From assembly GCA_946965045.2 (NCBI GenBank), contig OX337237.1, positions 744,001 through 808,000 on the forward strand: DNA of 64,000 nucleotides, in the 5' to 3' direction. The notes under the pieces are model-generated. The model searched no databases, had not been told where the DNA came from, and saw only the letters and a program-made list of their open reading frames with translations. The position numbers were made by a program, and so were the translations under genes. This document shows positions 63,691 to 64,000 of the stretch, piece after piece; position 1 is the first letter of the stretch, and each line of letters opens with the position of its first letter. Source of the DNA: Epithemia pelagica (Eukaryota > Bacillariophyta > Bacillariophyceae > Surirellales > Surirellaceae).

Positions 63691-64000
63691 CACAAGGTTC
63701 TATGCCGAGGCGAGGCCGCATCCAGAAACGGTCCATGTGCGTTTGGAGCCGCGGGCTCGTTCGGAATCTCCAATTTTCAATTTTCTCAAAATGTGACCCG
63801 AAAAATTCAATGTAGATGGAATGTCCGCGGAAGCGAACATCGAGCGCATTCTCTTGCATTCCCATGGTCATTTTCTACTCCTAATAAATACTCCTACGCA
63901 AAATATAGCTATGGCCCCTATACCTCAAACCTCAACGGTTTTTTAAAGGAGCGTCCAAGGTGCGACCTCTTACGACTTGGTAAGCGACCAAGACTGACTC

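Noticed and set aside
63270-63871. Frames of 72-106 codons at the right edge
   Set aside because: Overlapping on both strands, no domain, and lying over an imperfect direct repeat.

Overview
The window is nuclear DNA of a eukaryote, most likely a diatom. Genes are short with one or two small GT-AG introns. One accessory gene resembles the gag of diatom copia-like elements. A reading frame at 61847 starts with a signal peptide followed by a diatom-style plastid-import junction (QA|FVP). No bacterial operon structure is present. I did not identify the species.

The left 46 kb is a tandem segmental duplication with a period of about 29.4 kb (1..23365 matches 29448..45741; copy 1 starts left of the window). 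Each copy runs: an A-type cysteine synthase gene (minus strand), two nested transposons of one family (E1 inside E2), a gene-poor stretch, and a B-type cysteine synthase gene (minus strand). E1 and E2 each have two tail-to-tail genes: a CACTA/TNP2-like transposase and an accessory protein. The two accessory proteins end in a similar tail but have different N-terminal domains, gag-like in E2 and possibly BAH-like in E1. Copy 1 alone carries two further insertions: a 238-bp MITE and a 6843-bp hAT transposon with a perfect 8-bp target duplication. Copy 2 shows the empty site for each. The hAT element encodes its transposase and, on the other strand, an endonuclease III-like HhH-GPD DNA glycosylase. 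This is the most striking feature of the window.

Between the two copies (23.4-29.4 kb) lie minisatellites, a piggyBac-like element, and the A-type gene CysA-2. The last exon of CysA-2 is split by two tandem Tourist/Harbinger-like MITEs.

From 45.9 to 51.5 kb, decayed copies of an unrecognised gene (R family, one intact copy at 49877) alternate with plus-strand relics of A-type cysteine synthase. An intact cysteine synthase (CysC) follows at 52.3 kb. Counting relics, cysteine synthase sequence occurs at least eight times in 53 kb.

The right end holds a DPH6-like ATP-pyrophosphatase frame with an early in-frame stop, a two-exon ZIP metal transporter, and two small secreted-protein genes (T and S1). 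It also holds rearranged relics of all three: a ZIP piece fused to T', an S array of phase-symmetric exons, an inverted ZIP exon 1, and S5. No rRNA, tRNA or CRISPR was recognised.
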